NCBI RefSeq assembly: GCF_900078195.1
Contig: NZ_FJVE01000007.1
Coordinates: forward strand, 1,736,001 to 1,800,000
Reading direction: 5' to 3'
Length of the DNA stretch: 64,000 nucleotides
Origin: Clostridium sp. Marseille-P299
GTDB taxonomy: Bacteria > Bacillota > Clostridia > Lachnospirales > Lachnospiraceae
The notes under the pieces are model-generated. The model was not told the DNA's origin. It worked only from the letters and a program-made list of their open reading frames with translations, and ran no database searches. Positions 8,453 through 18,378 of this stretch are shown here, one piece after another (within the stretch, counting starts at the first letter, position 1; every line of letters begins with the position of its first letter). The position numbers were made by a program, and so were the translations under genes.

Positions 8453-8671
8453 CTACGACAAATAGGATTCTATTTTACAACCTACTTGTTCAATTCCTTG
8501 CCGAATACTATTTTCATCTGTTAATTTATTATTATAGCCTACCTCAATCGTTCCTCTACCTAAATCAACATTTACCATTTTAATACCTTCGATTTTGTCT
8601 AGCACATTTTTCACTTGTGTTTTTGTCTGTGAATTTTGTAAGCCGTTAACTTCATAATGAACTTTATTCAT
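8453..8671 (-). CDS. heavy-metal-associated (HMA) domain protein lacking the CxxC
   Basis: The 72-residue protein has the beta-alpha-beta-beta-alpha-beta pattern of copper-chaperone HMA domains (VHYEVNGLQ, KIEGIKMVNVDLGRGTIEVGYN, IEQVGCKIES). The metal loop that normally reads GMTCxxC is here GLQNSQTK, with no cysteine, so it probably does not bind copper in the usual way. The ATG at 8671 follows GGAGGGCTCT; an upstream in-frame ATG at 8698 has no ribosome binding site. Confidence 0.7.
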   Translation of the reverse strand: MNKVHYEVNGLQNSQTKTQVKNVLDKIEGIKMVNVDLGRGTIEVGYNNKLTDENSIRQGIEQVGCKIESYLS

Positions 8672-8882
8672 AGAGCCCTCCTTATAAATAAATATCATGT
8701 GAATTTACTTACATTATTGCAGCATCATACCATTTTACAATTCCAGTATTCTTCGACATATAAATCCTTTCTTTCATACGAATGATAAGAGATACTTAAT
8801 TGTAACAAATAGCATATACTTATTATCTGCATATAAAAAGTTTTCAGTATGGTAATAATAATACGAAAAGGATATGCAATAT

Positions 8883-9302
8883 TTACTGCATTAGATCAAT
8901 AAAGACATCAACGACATTACTCTTGTTAGTTATTAGATAAAAAACCTCGAACTCTTTTTTATGGATACATTCAGTATGAGAAAACATCTTATGCCCGAAG
9001 TAAGTTATATATTTTTCAGATGTATTAAATCTTGATACATCGATAGTATATTGAATAATGCTACCATCAAATTGTAAAATCGACGTTGTTGCTTTACTGT
9101 CAATTTCAAATTTTGTTATTCTAATTTTATCTAAAATTCCCTTTTCAAAATTTTCAATAAAATTAATGAAACGCTCCGTATTGTAGGAGTTCAATTGATC
9201 ATGAATTATGTCATTATTGCGAAGGGCTATATCAATTGTATAATTGATAGGTAATAATGATAATTCATTTTCAAGTGAATAATCGTTAATATAATTTTCC
9301 AT
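8883..9302 (-). CDS. DUF4362-like protein
   Basis: The 139-residue protein contains FINFIENFEKGILDKIRI, followed by strands with SILQFDGSIIQYTIDVSRF. This resembles DUF4362, a family of small proteins in Bacillota with unknown function. It has no obvious signal peptide and no clear ribosome binding site before the ATG, so expression is uncertain. It stands alone between two intergenic regions. Confidence 0.55.
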   Translation of the reverse strand: MENYINDYSLENELSLLPINYTIDIALRNNDIIHDQLNSYNTERFINFIENFEKGILDKIRITKFEIDSKATTSILQFDGSIIQYTIDVSRFNTSEKYITYFGHKMFSHTECIHKKEFEVFYLITNKSNVVDVFIDLMQ

Positions 9303-9500
9303 TTTTAAAATTCAATTCATTTTTTATTAGCATATTCATTGATCATTACTTTATGACAAGCAAGTAATGCTTGATTTTCATTAAATTAGAAACCAATGCT
9401 TGAAATGTTAATGAGTCCATAGTAAAATATGGTAATATAAAATGACAAATATAGGAAAAACTTTCTGCTATCATTTGTAGACTAGCGTTTGGAGGAATTA

Positions 9501-10409
9501 ATGAATTACACATTAAAAGAAAATATAAAGAGACAGACTATTGAAGCATATGATACGGAAAACAATTTGGTAGGAGAAGCGTTACTTTCACCATTTTTCC
9601 CGTCTGATTTATATGACAATCCGAGATTAAATATCTATTTTAACATTGAAGTTAAAGATATTGAAAATAAGGATGATATAAAAAATCAATTATTTGATGA
9701 GATAATGAAACGTTCAAAAGAATTAAAATTAGAATATAATGGCCATGATGTGAAAGTATATCATTGTTGTTTTCCAGATAATATTGAAAATATAGAATAT
9801 TATTCCGCAAAACCTGGATTTCAACACGACGAAGGTATGTACATAATTAAGAAAGATATTTCAGAAGAGAATTTTAACATTCCTGATACAAATGATGTGG
9901 TAGAACTTACACAATTTAAAGGTATAACACACTCTAAAGATATGACACAAATTGGAGATATGACACAAAATAATAGTGGTGTAAATTATATAAAATTAAA
10001 TTTTCAAACAGAAGATGAGATGTTGCAGTTAATTCAAGAACAACATAAAGTCTTTAAAAATGGTTATTCCATTGAGGATTTAAAGGAAATCAAAGAAACA
10101 AAGCAATGGTTTAGTATAGCTGCAAAACATAATGGATTTTTAGTTGGAAATGTTATTATGATTGTAAAAGAAGATGAAAATAACAATAAGTACGGTTGGG
10201 TGGATGATTTTTTTGTTTCTAAAGAATTTCGTAAAAATGGGATAGGTAAAAATTTGCTTCTTAGAGCATTGAAAGAGCTCAAATCATTACATGTTTTTGA
10301 ATCAAGACTAGAAGTATGGAGTTCTAATGTTAGAGCGATGTCTTTATACCAAAGCCTTGGATATCGATTTTATAAAGAAACTGAGTGTGCAATTGGTATG
10401 TTTCTTTAG
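9501..10409 (+). CDS. GNAT family N-acetyltransferase
   Basis: In this 302-residue protein the last ~130 residues form a GNAT domain: VDDFFVSKEFRKNGIGKNLL carries the acetyl-CoA pyrophosphate loop (R/Q-x-x-G-x-G/A as RKNGIG), followed by LEVWSSNVRAMSLYQSLGY. The N-terminal ~150 residues look like a degenerate second GNAT half. The linker has a small internal repeat with DMTQ twice. The ATG follows GGAGGAATTA. The substrate is unknown. Confidence 0.8.
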   Translation: MNYTLKENIKRQTIEAYDTENNLVGEALLSPFFPSDLYDNPRLNIYFNIEVKDIENKDDIKNQLFDEIMKRSKELKLEYNGHDVKVYHCCFPDNIENIEYYSAKPGFQHDEGMYIIKKDISEENFNIPDTNDVVELTQFKGITHSKDMTQIGDMTQNNSGVNYIKLNFQTEDEMLQLIQEQHKVFKNGYSIEDLKEIKETKQWFSIAAKHNGFLVGNVIMIVKEDENNNKYGWVDDFFVSKEFRKNGIGKNLLLRALKELKSLHVFESRLEVWSSNVRAMSLYQSLGYRFYKETECAIGMFL

Positions 10410-10510
10410 ATGTTTTATCAACCACTGACCGATAAAGTTCGAATCTTACGTGATAGTATTTTATGCGTAAAATGCTATACTTTTACGTATAAAATACATT
10501 GGAGGAATTT

Positions 10511-11320
10511 ATGTCGTCAATCAAACTAAGAATAGCAGAACTAAGGAAGTTTTATGGAATAGGTCAACGTGAACTTGCAGATGCTGTCGGTGTTACTTAT
10601 CAATCTGTTAGTAAGTGGGAAACTAATATTTGTATGCCAGATATTTATTTATTACCAGTGATTGCGGATTATTTTAAAGTTACGGTAGATGAGTTATTAG
10701 GGTTAAAACCAATAAAATATCTAGAAACAAATACAGTTAAAACAGATTCCTTAGATTACTGGAAGACTAAGCTTGATTATTTAAAACGTTCTCGAAGTTC
10801 CTTTTGGAATATGGACTATTTTCAAATTTTAATTGAAAAAGTATGGAATATCACTGAAGCCGTAGATATTATCGATTATGGTTGTGGGTTTGGTTATTTG
10901 GGTAGTATTTTATTACCTTTCTTACCACATGGAAGTACATATACTGGAATTGACATTAATGAAGCTTTTCTAGAAGAGGCTAAGAATTATTTTAATGAAA
11001 CTGAATTTCAAACCGAATTTATTCTTGAGGATTTATATACCTATCAGCCTAAGAAGAAATATGATATTGCGATTTGCCAAGCTGTTCTAAGATATTTTAG
11101 TAATCCAAAAGAGATTTTAAGTAAAATGAAGAATTCTGTTAAATCTGACGGTCTAGTGATATGTTTTGAAGTATGTAGAGAACTTGAATCCGACGGCTTT
11201 TATATAGACGGTATTGATTATGATTACTTATGCGCTAGAAATGGTTTTCAAAAGATGTGGAAAGAAGAATTGAAAGATTTTGGCGGGATTATGCAATCGG
11301 AATGCGTATTCCTTTTATGA
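10511..11320 (+). CDS. HTH (XRE) - SAM methyltransferase fusion, N-terminal part, frameshifted
   Basis: Residues ~5-60 are a Cro/C1-type helix-turn-helix (GQRELADAVGVTYQSVSKWE). Residues ~95 on form a class I methyltransferase with IIDYGCGFGYLG and YTGIDINEAF. The frame ends early after an abnormal tail. The natural continuation lies one frame earlier from about 11280, so the pair reads as one ~372-residue gene broken by a one-base loss, most simply one T from the T-run in GATTTTGG. HTH-methyltransferase fusions of this kind are known in Clostridia. The start follows GGAGGAATTT. Confidence 0.75.
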   Translation: MSSIKLRIAELRKFYGIGQRELADAVGVTYQSVSKWETNICMPDIYLLPVIADYFKVTVDELLGLKPIKYLETNTVKTDSLDYWKTKLDYLKRSRSSFWNMDYFQILIEKVWNITEAVDIIDYGCGFGYLGSILLPFLPHGSTYTGIDINEAFLEEAKNYFNETEFQTEFILEDLYTYQPKKKYDIAICQAVLRYFSNPKEILSKMKNSVKSDGLVICFEVCRELESDGFYIDGIDYDYLCARNGFQKMWKEELKDFGGIMQSECVFLL

Positions 11321-11628
11321 TGAATGAGATTGGGTTAAAAAATGTTGATGTAAGAATGAATGATAAAGTAAACTTTGTTACTCCAATATCGAATAATTAT
11401 GATGAATGCTTACAAAATTTTCAGCAATCCAATGGATGGAACAATATTATTAATGATGAAGAATATGAATCAAAGATATCCTTTTTTATAGGAAAAGGAT
11501 TAGATCGAGGAGAGGCAGAAGCTTATGTTAGAAAACAGAATGCAATTACAAATCATTTAAAGGCTAATAAAGATAATGCAAAATTTCTTCAATTTAGAGG
11601 ATTTCTAATTTCTTATGGTACGAAATAA
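11257..11628 (+). pseudogene. C-terminal fragment of the HTH-methyltransferase (out of frame)
   Basis: This frame reads RDYAIGMRIPFMM and NEIGLKNVDVRMNDKV, typical of the C-terminal region of the same methyltransferase family, and ends with an ordinary tail. It has no ribosome binding site of its own. Restoring one base at about 11273-11276 joins it to the upstream frame as KDFWRDYAIG. It is therefore a frameshifted fragment, unless the lesion is a sequencing error. Confidence 0.7.
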
Positions 11629-11789
11629 ATGATTTTTAAATTAGAAAAGGAAGAACCAGCATCTCAAAGGATAGTATAGGAAATAAAAGTTTAGCAAAAA
11701 ACTAGGAAATAATGATAAAACTTATATATGATAACTTGAGTAATGACAAATGTATAAATAGATAATGCACAAAAGTTATGGAGATAGGT

Positions 11790-12488
11790 ATGAGACGTAA
11801 ATGTAATGGATTTAATGAAAGCTTAGAAAATCAAATTAGGCTTTTACATGTAATATTAAAGGAAAACAAGGTATTATATAATGTTTTGGAACAGGCATCT
11901 CACTTAGAACTAAAGAATTATTATATTGGTGGGGGATGTATCTGTCAAACTATTTGGAATTATCAAAATGGAAATGATTTAATGTATGGAATATCAGATT
12001 TTGATATCGTTTATTTTGATAATTCAGATCTTTCCTATGAAGCTGAAGATAAGGTGATAAAAAGAACAATGAACTCGTTGATTCAAAAAATTAATACCTC
12101 GGTGATACAAAAAGTGAACACTTTGCCTATGCAAAAAACGAACGACTTAACGATTCAAAATCTACATACCATACCTCAATCTAGTCAAGTACATATTGAT
12201 GTCAAAAATCAGGCCAGAGTACATCTTTGGTATGAAGAACGTTTTGGTATTTCAATTAATCCTTATTTATCGGTTGAAGACGCTATCAATACTTGGCCAA
12301 CGACAGCTTCCGCAGTCGGAGTTAGATTAGAGAATAATAATCTAATCGTATATGCCCCATTTGGTTTAAATGATATGTTTGGTCAAATCATTAGAGCGAA
12401 TAAAAGCTTGATTACACAAAGTACATATGATGAAAAATGTAAAAAGTGGAAAAGTAAATGGGATACTTTGGAGGTTATTGGTTGGTAA
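11790..12488 (+). CDS. nucleotidyltransferase family protein (DUF925-like) with repeat insertion
   Basis: The 232-residue protein matches the NTP_transf_6 family: YYIGGGCICQTIWN, then the metal-binding GISDFDIVYFD, then VHIDVKNQARVHLWYEERFG. Reactions in this family are not known. Between the acidic motif and the VDVKNQ motif, where relatives are short, there is an insertion of about 32 residues made of four imperfect 8-residue repeats. I chose the ATG at 11790, preceded by GGAGATAGGT, rather than the one at 11778 that overlaps this ribosome binding site. Confidence 0.8.
   Translation: MRRKCNGFNESLENQIRLLHVILKENKVLYNVLEQASHLELKNYYIGGGCICQTIWNYQNGNDLMYGISDFDIVYFDNSDLSYEAEDKVIKRTMNSLIQKINTSVIQKVNTLPMQKTNDLTIQNLHTIPQSSQVHIDVKNQARVHLWYEERFGISINPYLSVEDAINTWPTTASAVGVRLENNNLIVYAPFGLNDMFGQIIRANKSLITQSTYDEKCKKWKSKWDTLEVIGW
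12075..12170 (+). repeat. four imperfect 24-bp tandem repeats within a gene
   Basis: Units at 12075-12098, 12099-12122, 12123-12146 and 12147-12170 encode SLIQKINT, SVIQKVNT, LPMQKTND and LTIQNLHT. The units stay in frame and interrupt the nucleotidyltransferase between two conserved motifs. Confidence 0.6.
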
Positions 12489-12611
12489 TTCATTTCGGAA
12501 ATTACATAATGATGATTTGATAATATAACTTAGCAAATTTTATTGGAATATTTTTTAAATATCTTTGAGCATTTTACTTAATAATAGGAAAATCATATAA
12601 CAAGAGTAAAT

Positions 12612-12649
12612 TAAAAAAGGACTTATGTCATTTAAAATGACATAGGTCC
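12612..12649 (-). terminator. terminator of the 12697 lipoprotein gene
   Basis: A 15-bp stem with one wobble pair (12619-12633 with 12635-12649) is followed, on the minus strand, by a run of six T's. It lies 48 bases past the stop codon. Confidence 0.8.
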
Positions 12650-12696
12650 AATGAATATTAACGGGTTTAATAAAGACTTTTATTAATAAACTAATA

Positions 12697-13641
<945 letters not shown>

Positions 13642-13741
13642 AAATAACATCCTTTCAATAAAAAATAATGTAAATATATGTAATTTTGTTTTACCCCTAT
13701 TTAATGTCAATTGATTGTCAATATTATAACATTCGTATTAA

Positions 13742-14048
13742 ATTGCACAAAAATAACCTAATATTTTATCCCTTCACATATCTTGTAACCACTTACATAA
13801 TGTGCTAATATCAAGTTAACAGGATGTATAAAATACTAGTTTAATTTATAGCGAATATATGAAAAGGAGGGTTGGGGTTTACAAAAACGAAAGATAAAAC
13901 AGAGTCTAAATTAGAAACATTCTACCTTTAATTATTCACAAACAAAAATTTAAAACGTTCTTAGGTTAAAAAAGCATTTCCACTAGCAGAAGCACAGAAA
14001 GTGTTTTTGTTCATGAATTAAGCCGCTAACGGCAGTATGGAGGTTATC
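13742..14048. other. intergenic region before the pectate lyase
   Basis: No credible gene was found. A strong AAAAGGAGGG at 13861-13870 is not followed by a well-spaced start. GCCG/CGGC at 14022-14033 forms a small stem just before the pectate lyase ribosome binding site. Confidence 0.4.
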
Positions 14049-15062
14049 ATGAAAACAATATGGAGAAGGATAAGTTTATGTATTGTTTGTGTAATGTTTG
14101 TAAGTCTATTTCACTATGTACCTGTGAAAGCAGCGACTACATATTATTATGTTTCAACTACGGGAAGTGACTCTAATGACGGAACTACTAAGACAACAGC
14201 GTTCAAAACTCTTACAAAAGCGCTAACCAAGGCAAGTGCTGGAACAACAATTTTCGTTTTAAATGGAACCTACAGTTATTCCACTACCTTTAAATTAACA
14301 AGCAATGGTACAGCAGCTGAGCCAATTAAAATTTTAAATTATAGTGGACATGCTCCAGTAATTGATTTCTCTAGCCAAGAATATGCAGATAGCTCAAGAG
14401 GTTTTCAAATTTCAGGAAACTATTGGATTATAGCTGGTTTGACGATAACTGGTGCAGGAGATAATGGTATTCACATTAGTGGAAACTATAACCGAGTACA
14501 AGATTGTTTTATCACTAAGTGCGGAGATACTGGTTTACAAATCAGTAATGGTGGTTCTTATAATACAATCAATCGTGTTACATCCACTTATAATTATGAT
14601 CAGAAGACGAATGGAGAGAATGCCGATGGTTTTGCTGCAAAATTAAGCATTGGACCAGGAAATGTGTTTACTTCATGTACAGCGCTTTATAATTCAGACG
14701 ATGGATTTGATTTTTATGATGCTAAAAATTCAGTGAAAGTATATGATAGTGAAGCTTCTTATAATGGAGTCGGAGATGGTAACGGGAATGGGTTTAAAGT
14801 TGGTGGAAATTATTCCGCAGACAAACATTATCTCGAAAATTGTACTGCCATTGGAAATCGATCCAGAGGATTTGATCAAAATAACAATACGGGTTATATA
14901 ACATTATTAAATTGTACTGGTACAAAAAATAATGTAAACTTTTACTTTCCAACAGCACCAGCTTCAGGGAAACATAAATTTACGGGTTGTATCTCTACAG
15001 GTGGAGCTAGTAAAGATAAAATTGTAGGCGCAACAGTTACAAATTGTTCATTTTATCAATAA
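14049..15062 (+). CDS. secreted pectate lyase, PL9 family
   Basis: The 337-residue protein has a signal peptide (cleaved near VKAATTY) and a right-handed beta-helix. YYVSTTGSDSNDGT opens the mature enzyme, as in many PL9 enzymes. ENADGFAAKLSIGPGNVF and CTALYNSDDGFDFYDA are the PL9 signature; the Lys in FAAKL corresponds to the catalytic base of the family. It cleaves polygalacturonate by beta-elimination outside the cell. It stands alone with its own terminator, and the start follows GGAGGTTATC. Confidence 0.87.
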   Translation: MKTIWRRISLCIVCVMFVSLFHYVPVKAATTYYYVSTTGSDSNDGTTKTTAFKTLTKALTKASAGTTIFVLNGTYSYSTTFKLTSNGTAAEPIKILNYSGHAPVIDFSSQEYADSSRGFQISGNYWIIAGLTITGAGDNGIHISGNYNRVQDCFITKCGDTGLQISNGGSYNTINRVTSTYNYDQKTNGENADGFAAKLSIGPGNVFTSCTALYNSDDGFDFYDAKNSVKVYDSEASYNGVGDGNGNGFKVGGNYSADKHYLENCTAIGNRSRGFDQNNNTGYITLLNCTGTKNNVNFYFPTAPASGKHKFTGCISTGGASKDKIVGATVTNCSFYQ

Positions 15063-15156
15063 AACAACAAATCACATAAGAAAATGTAATTTTGTCGCAC
15101 AAATGAGAATTTGTAAATATGTGATATTAGGGGTTATAAGTGAATAATTAAGGGAA

Positions 15157-15195
15157 AGCCGCTGAATAAAATCTCAATGATGATATTCAGCGGCT
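15157..15195. terminator. hairpin after the pectate lyase gene
   Basis: A perfect 12-bp stem, AGCCGCTGAATA (15157-15168) with TATTCAGCGGCT (15184-15195), lies 95 bases past the stop. The following sequence is AT-rich rather than a pure T-run. Confidence 0.65.
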
Positions 15196-15367
15196 ATTAT
15201 ATATATATTGGAAAATTATTTAAATTGTTAAAATATTTGATGACATAGCATAATGAATTATTTATTGATCGAAAAGTACCTGTTTTTAGGATAAATTACT
15301 ACTAAATCTTATTACAGTAATGTTAAAATCTTTATAACGATGAAATGAAACGGGAGAGTGAGTATCC

Positions 15368-16234
15368 ATGCATAACGAAATAATGGCAGATAATAAAGCT
15401 AACTACGAGAGTATTAACTTATGTTTAAATCAGTATATAACAAAATGGGAACTTAGTGATATTGAAATTCTTGATAACAAAAGGAACAGCTTGGTTCTTA
15501 AATGCGACTCCGCCATCTATGGAAATGTGATAATAAAACAGCAAATGGACACTTCCTATATAAAAAGCGAATATAACGCATTAAAGGAATATAATCAAAG
15601 TCGTTTTTGTAAGGTATTTGATGCTGATTTAGAACATGGAGTATTAATCGAAGAGCAAATTTCTCCTGGAACTGAATTAAGAAAAGTGAAATCTCTGGAT
15701 GAAAGATTGATGGTATTTTGTACTTTATATAAGAATCTTCATATATTTCCTAAAAATCCAGAAATATATCCATCTTACCTTGACTGGGTAAGTAATGCGA
15801 TGAATTATCTAGAAGGATTAGATAATTATAGAGATTTATATATACACATGAAGGCCGCTAAGATGATATGTAGTGAACTCTTTTTTAAATATCCACAAAA
15901 AATGCTTCTCCACGGGGATTTGCATCACGATAATATACTGCTAAATCATAATGGAAGCTATACGATTATTGATCCAAAAGGGGTACTTGGTCATCCGATT
16001 TTCGATATTCCTAGATTCATTCTTAATGAAATGGAAGATGAAATAACTGCAGAGTTGTATGATAAAATTATATATGTAATTGATATATTGAGTCAGCATT
16101 TAAATATTCCTCTAAAAGACTTAAAGCAACTTTTTTATATGGAAGTATCTTTATCTGAAGCATGGAATGCTGAAAGCGGAGACTGCGTAAAGATGGAGAA
16201 TATCATTTTTGCACATAGAATTCTTAATTCTTAA
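15368..16234 (+). CDS. aminoglycoside phosphotransferase-fold kinase (APH(6)/hydroxyurea kinase-like)
   Basis: The 288-residue protein has the APH kinase core: the ATP-binding Lys in VIIKQQ (~59), the catalytic loop LLHGDLHHDNIL (~180) and the metal-binding IIDPKGVLG (~197), and then FDIPRFILNE, typical of the streptomycin-6-kinase branch. It may phosphorylate an aminoglycoside or another small alcohol. Resistance is not proven by the fold alone. The start follows GGGAGAG. Confidence 0.8.
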   Translation: MHNEIMADNKANYESINLCLNQYITKWELSDIEILDNKRNSLVLKCDSAIYGNVIIKQQMDTSYIKSEYNALKEYNQSRFCKVFDADLEHGVLIEEQISPGTELRKVKSLDERLMVFCTLYKNLHIFPKNPEIYPSYLDWVSNAMNYLEGLDNYRDLYIHMKAAKMICSELFFKYPQKMLLHGDLHHDNILLNHNGSYTIIDPKGVLGHPIFDIPRFILNEMEDEITAELYDKIIYVIDILSQHLNIPLKDLKQLFYMEVSLSEAWNAESGDCVKMENIIFAHRILNS

Positions 16235-16414
16235 ATTAGATATTGAATACTTAAATAACATACGTTATAAGCTTTTCGCTTTGAATATAAAAGATTTCGG
16301 CATTATGTAAAGGAACCAGCATGAATACTTTTTTTCTACACATAATACTATAAAGTTTTGTTGACTATAAAGTCTTGTTAGAAAATAAAAGGAAAATTCA
16401 TACGGAGGTCAATT

Positions 16415-16699
16415 ATGAATAATGATGTTTTTATAGGTCAAGGCCATAACCCAAACGGCCCTGATATTCCACTTGGTTTTGGGATGCTCTTAGAAGGAGA
16501 GCCTGTCGCTAAAGCCAATTTCGGATCCTTATCAAATGCTCAAAAAGTAGAATTAATTAATTATATGCAACAAGCAAAAACAGGAGAAGACTCAGAATTT
16601 AGAGTAATCAATGCGGTACAGAAGCTTAAGAATCATCAAGAAAACGAATTAATTAATAAAACAAACCATAATAAAACAAACCAAGATAAGTTTTATTAA
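16415..16699 (+). CDS. small hypothetical protein
   Basis: The 94-residue soluble protein has a well-formed ribosome binding site (GGAGGTCAATT). The first half is rich in Gly and Pro (FIGQGHNPNGPDIPLGFGM); the second half is helical and ends in a short Asn/Lys repeat (NKTNHNKTNQ). No family recognised. It stands alone. Confidence 0.6.
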   Translation: MNNDVFIGQGHNPNGPDIPLGFGMLLEGEPVAKANFGSLSNAQKVELINYMQQAKTGEDSEFRVINAVQKLKNHQENELINKTNHNKTNQDKFY

Positions 16700-16925
16700 G
16701 AATAAAGTAAAAGTATAAGTGATAGCCTTTAATAAATAGCTTTCTATGTATAATAAAATATATAAAAGGCTATTTATTTTTTTCGAATCTAAATTAAATA
16801 AATTCATTCTTTTATACATTATATGTTTACATAATATTATTATGAACATTATTAATTAAATTATTACTTAGTACTTAAATGAAATAGCAAAAAGAATTTC
16901 TATGTCTTAACAGTATTAAATGGTA

Positions 16926-16954
16926 TTGACATTATTACTAATTAGTAATATGAT
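16926..16954 (+). promoter_or_regulatory. promoter with operator palindrome for the pirin gene
   Basis: TTGACA (16926-16931), a 17-base spacer and TATGAT (16949-16954) make a near-consensus sigma-A promoter. The spacer is filled by the perfect 18-base palindrome TATTACTAATTAGTAATA (16933-16950), a typical repressor position for a MarR-like dimer. The regulator is not in the window. Confidence 0.75.
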
Positions 16955-17022
16955 GAATGTATGGAATAGAAAAAGCTTTATAATTTAAAGATGTAAGAGT
17001 ACATCTTATTTTTAAAAAAATA

Positions 17023-17040
17023 TATTACTAATTAGTACTA
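17023..17040 (+). promoter_or_regulatory. second operator-like palindrome
   Basis: TATTACTAATTAGTACTA repeats the operator of the pirin promoter with one change, 90 bases downstream and 83 bases before the pirin start. Confidence 0.6.
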
Positions 17041-17123
17041 TTGTTTATTATAAGTGGCAAATGAAACATATATCAAGTACTTTTATAAAAAGTACGTTGA
17101 TTAAAAAGAAAGGAAGATGAAAT

Positions 17124-17969
17124 ATGAGTATTCGAGAAATTAAACGAACAGTAAGAGGTCAAAGAGCAGTGGATGGAGCAGGGGTAAATCTAGTTCGTGT
17201 ACTAGGTGGCAATGATGTATATGATTTTGATCCATTTCTAATGCTTGATGCATTTGACTCCGTTAATCCTAAAGACTATACAAATGGTTTTCCAATGCAT
17301 CCACACAGAGGAATTGAAACAGTTACATACTTAATTAAAGGTAAAATCGAGCATGAAGATAGTTTAAAAAACAAAGGTGTTATTGGAGATGGCGAATGTC
17401 AGTGGATGACAGCAGGTAGCGGAATATTACATGAAGAAATGCCGAAAGCTTCCGAGAGAATGTTAGGCCTTCAGTTATGGGTAAATCTACCAAAAGAAGA
17501 TAAAATGACAATGCCTCATTATTTTGATATTTCAAAAGATATGATTCCAGTTGTTGAAGAAGATAATGCAACCATCCGTGTTATTTCAGGTGATTATAAA
17601 GGCAAAGGAAAAGGTGTTGATCCAAAGTATGTTAAGGCAACTCTTTATGATGTAACTGTAAAACCTGGCAATACCATTCGTATCGATACAAAGCCAGAAG
17701 ACAATGTGTTTATTTTCCTTATTGAAGGTGATGGTAAAGTAGGTAATCAACCGATTGCAGAAAAAACAGCCGTTTTATTTGGTGAAGGTTCTGCAATCGA
17801 AGTATCTGCTACCGATAAAGAAGTAAGATTTGTTTATTTTGGTGGAAAACCATTAAAAGAGCCGATTGCTTGGGCAGGCCCAATTGTAATGAATACAGAC
17901 GAAGAGTTAAATGAAGCATTTCGTGAATTACGAAAAGGTACTTTTATAAAGCATGATATAGTAAAATAA
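17124..17969 (+). CDS. pirin family protein
   Basis: The 281-residue bicupin has the pirin signature: GFPMHPHRGIETVTYLIKG carries two of the metal-binding His residues, GDGECQWMTAGSGILHEEMP carries the third His and the Glu, and LQLWVNLP follows. Bacterial pirins bind iron, and some act as quercetin dioxygenases or redox-linked regulators. It stands alone behind a tightly operator-controlled promoter, suggesting stress induction. The start follows AAAGGAAGATGAAAT. Confidence 0.88.
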   Translation: MSIREIKRTVRGQRAVDGAGVNLVRVLGGNDVYDFDPFLMLDAFDSVNPKDYTNGFPMHPHRGIETVTYLIKGKIEHEDSLKNKGVIGDGECQWMTAGSGILHEEMPKASERMLGLQLWVNLPKEDKMTMPHYFDISKDMIPVVEEDNATIRVISGDYKGKGKGVDPKYVKATLYDVTVKPGNTIRIDTKPEDNVFIFLIEGDGKVGNQPIAEKTAVLFGEGSAIEVSATDKEVRFVYFGGKPLKEPIAWAGPIVMNTDEELNEAFRELRKGTFIKHDIVK

Positions 17970-17976
17970 AGTAGAT

Positions 17977-18022
17977 AAAGTGGCTGATGCAAAATAGATT
18001 TTGTTTGCGTCAGCCACTTTTT
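17977..18022 (+). terminator. pirin terminator
   Basis: A 17-bp stem with one wobble pair (17977-17993 with 18004-18020) ending in a T-run. Confidence 0.85.
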
Positions 18023-18378
18023 GCTTTATTCATTTAATTCAATAAATTTATTTTTACTTATTGAATATTCATATGATTTACCTATTCCACCAAATACTTT
18101 TTCTAATAATGGTTCAAATACCAATACTTGTAATACCAGTATTTTTATTTAACAGAGCTTATTTATTTGAAAAGTGAGACATTTCAATCATTTATAAGTA
18201 AAGCATTGACAATTATAATAGCATAAACTATATAATAATTATGTATCTATTTGTAAAGAAATTCGATTTAGGGCAATGAAAGTTAGTTGTACATATATTA
18301 GGATATTAGGGTTTAAAGTGATATGTTTGATAACTAACACATTAATGTGACTGCAATTACAAAAGGAGAAGGGTTAAC
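18023..18378. other. intergenic region
   Basis: AT-rich spacer with no credible gene. A weak imperfect repeat of CAATACTTGTAATACC lies near 18121-18142. The GH43 gene begins with AAAAGGAGAAGGG at its end. Confidence 0.4.

Noticed and set aside
10499..11628. Programmed -1 frameshifting in the HTH-methyltransferase
   Set aside because: No slippery heptamer of the X XXY YYZ type in the right frame; a lost T explains it more simply.
13861..13920. A short TTG-started frame behind AAAAGGAGGG
   Set aside because: The start lies directly against the ribosome binding site, and the ~19-codon product shows nothing recognisable.
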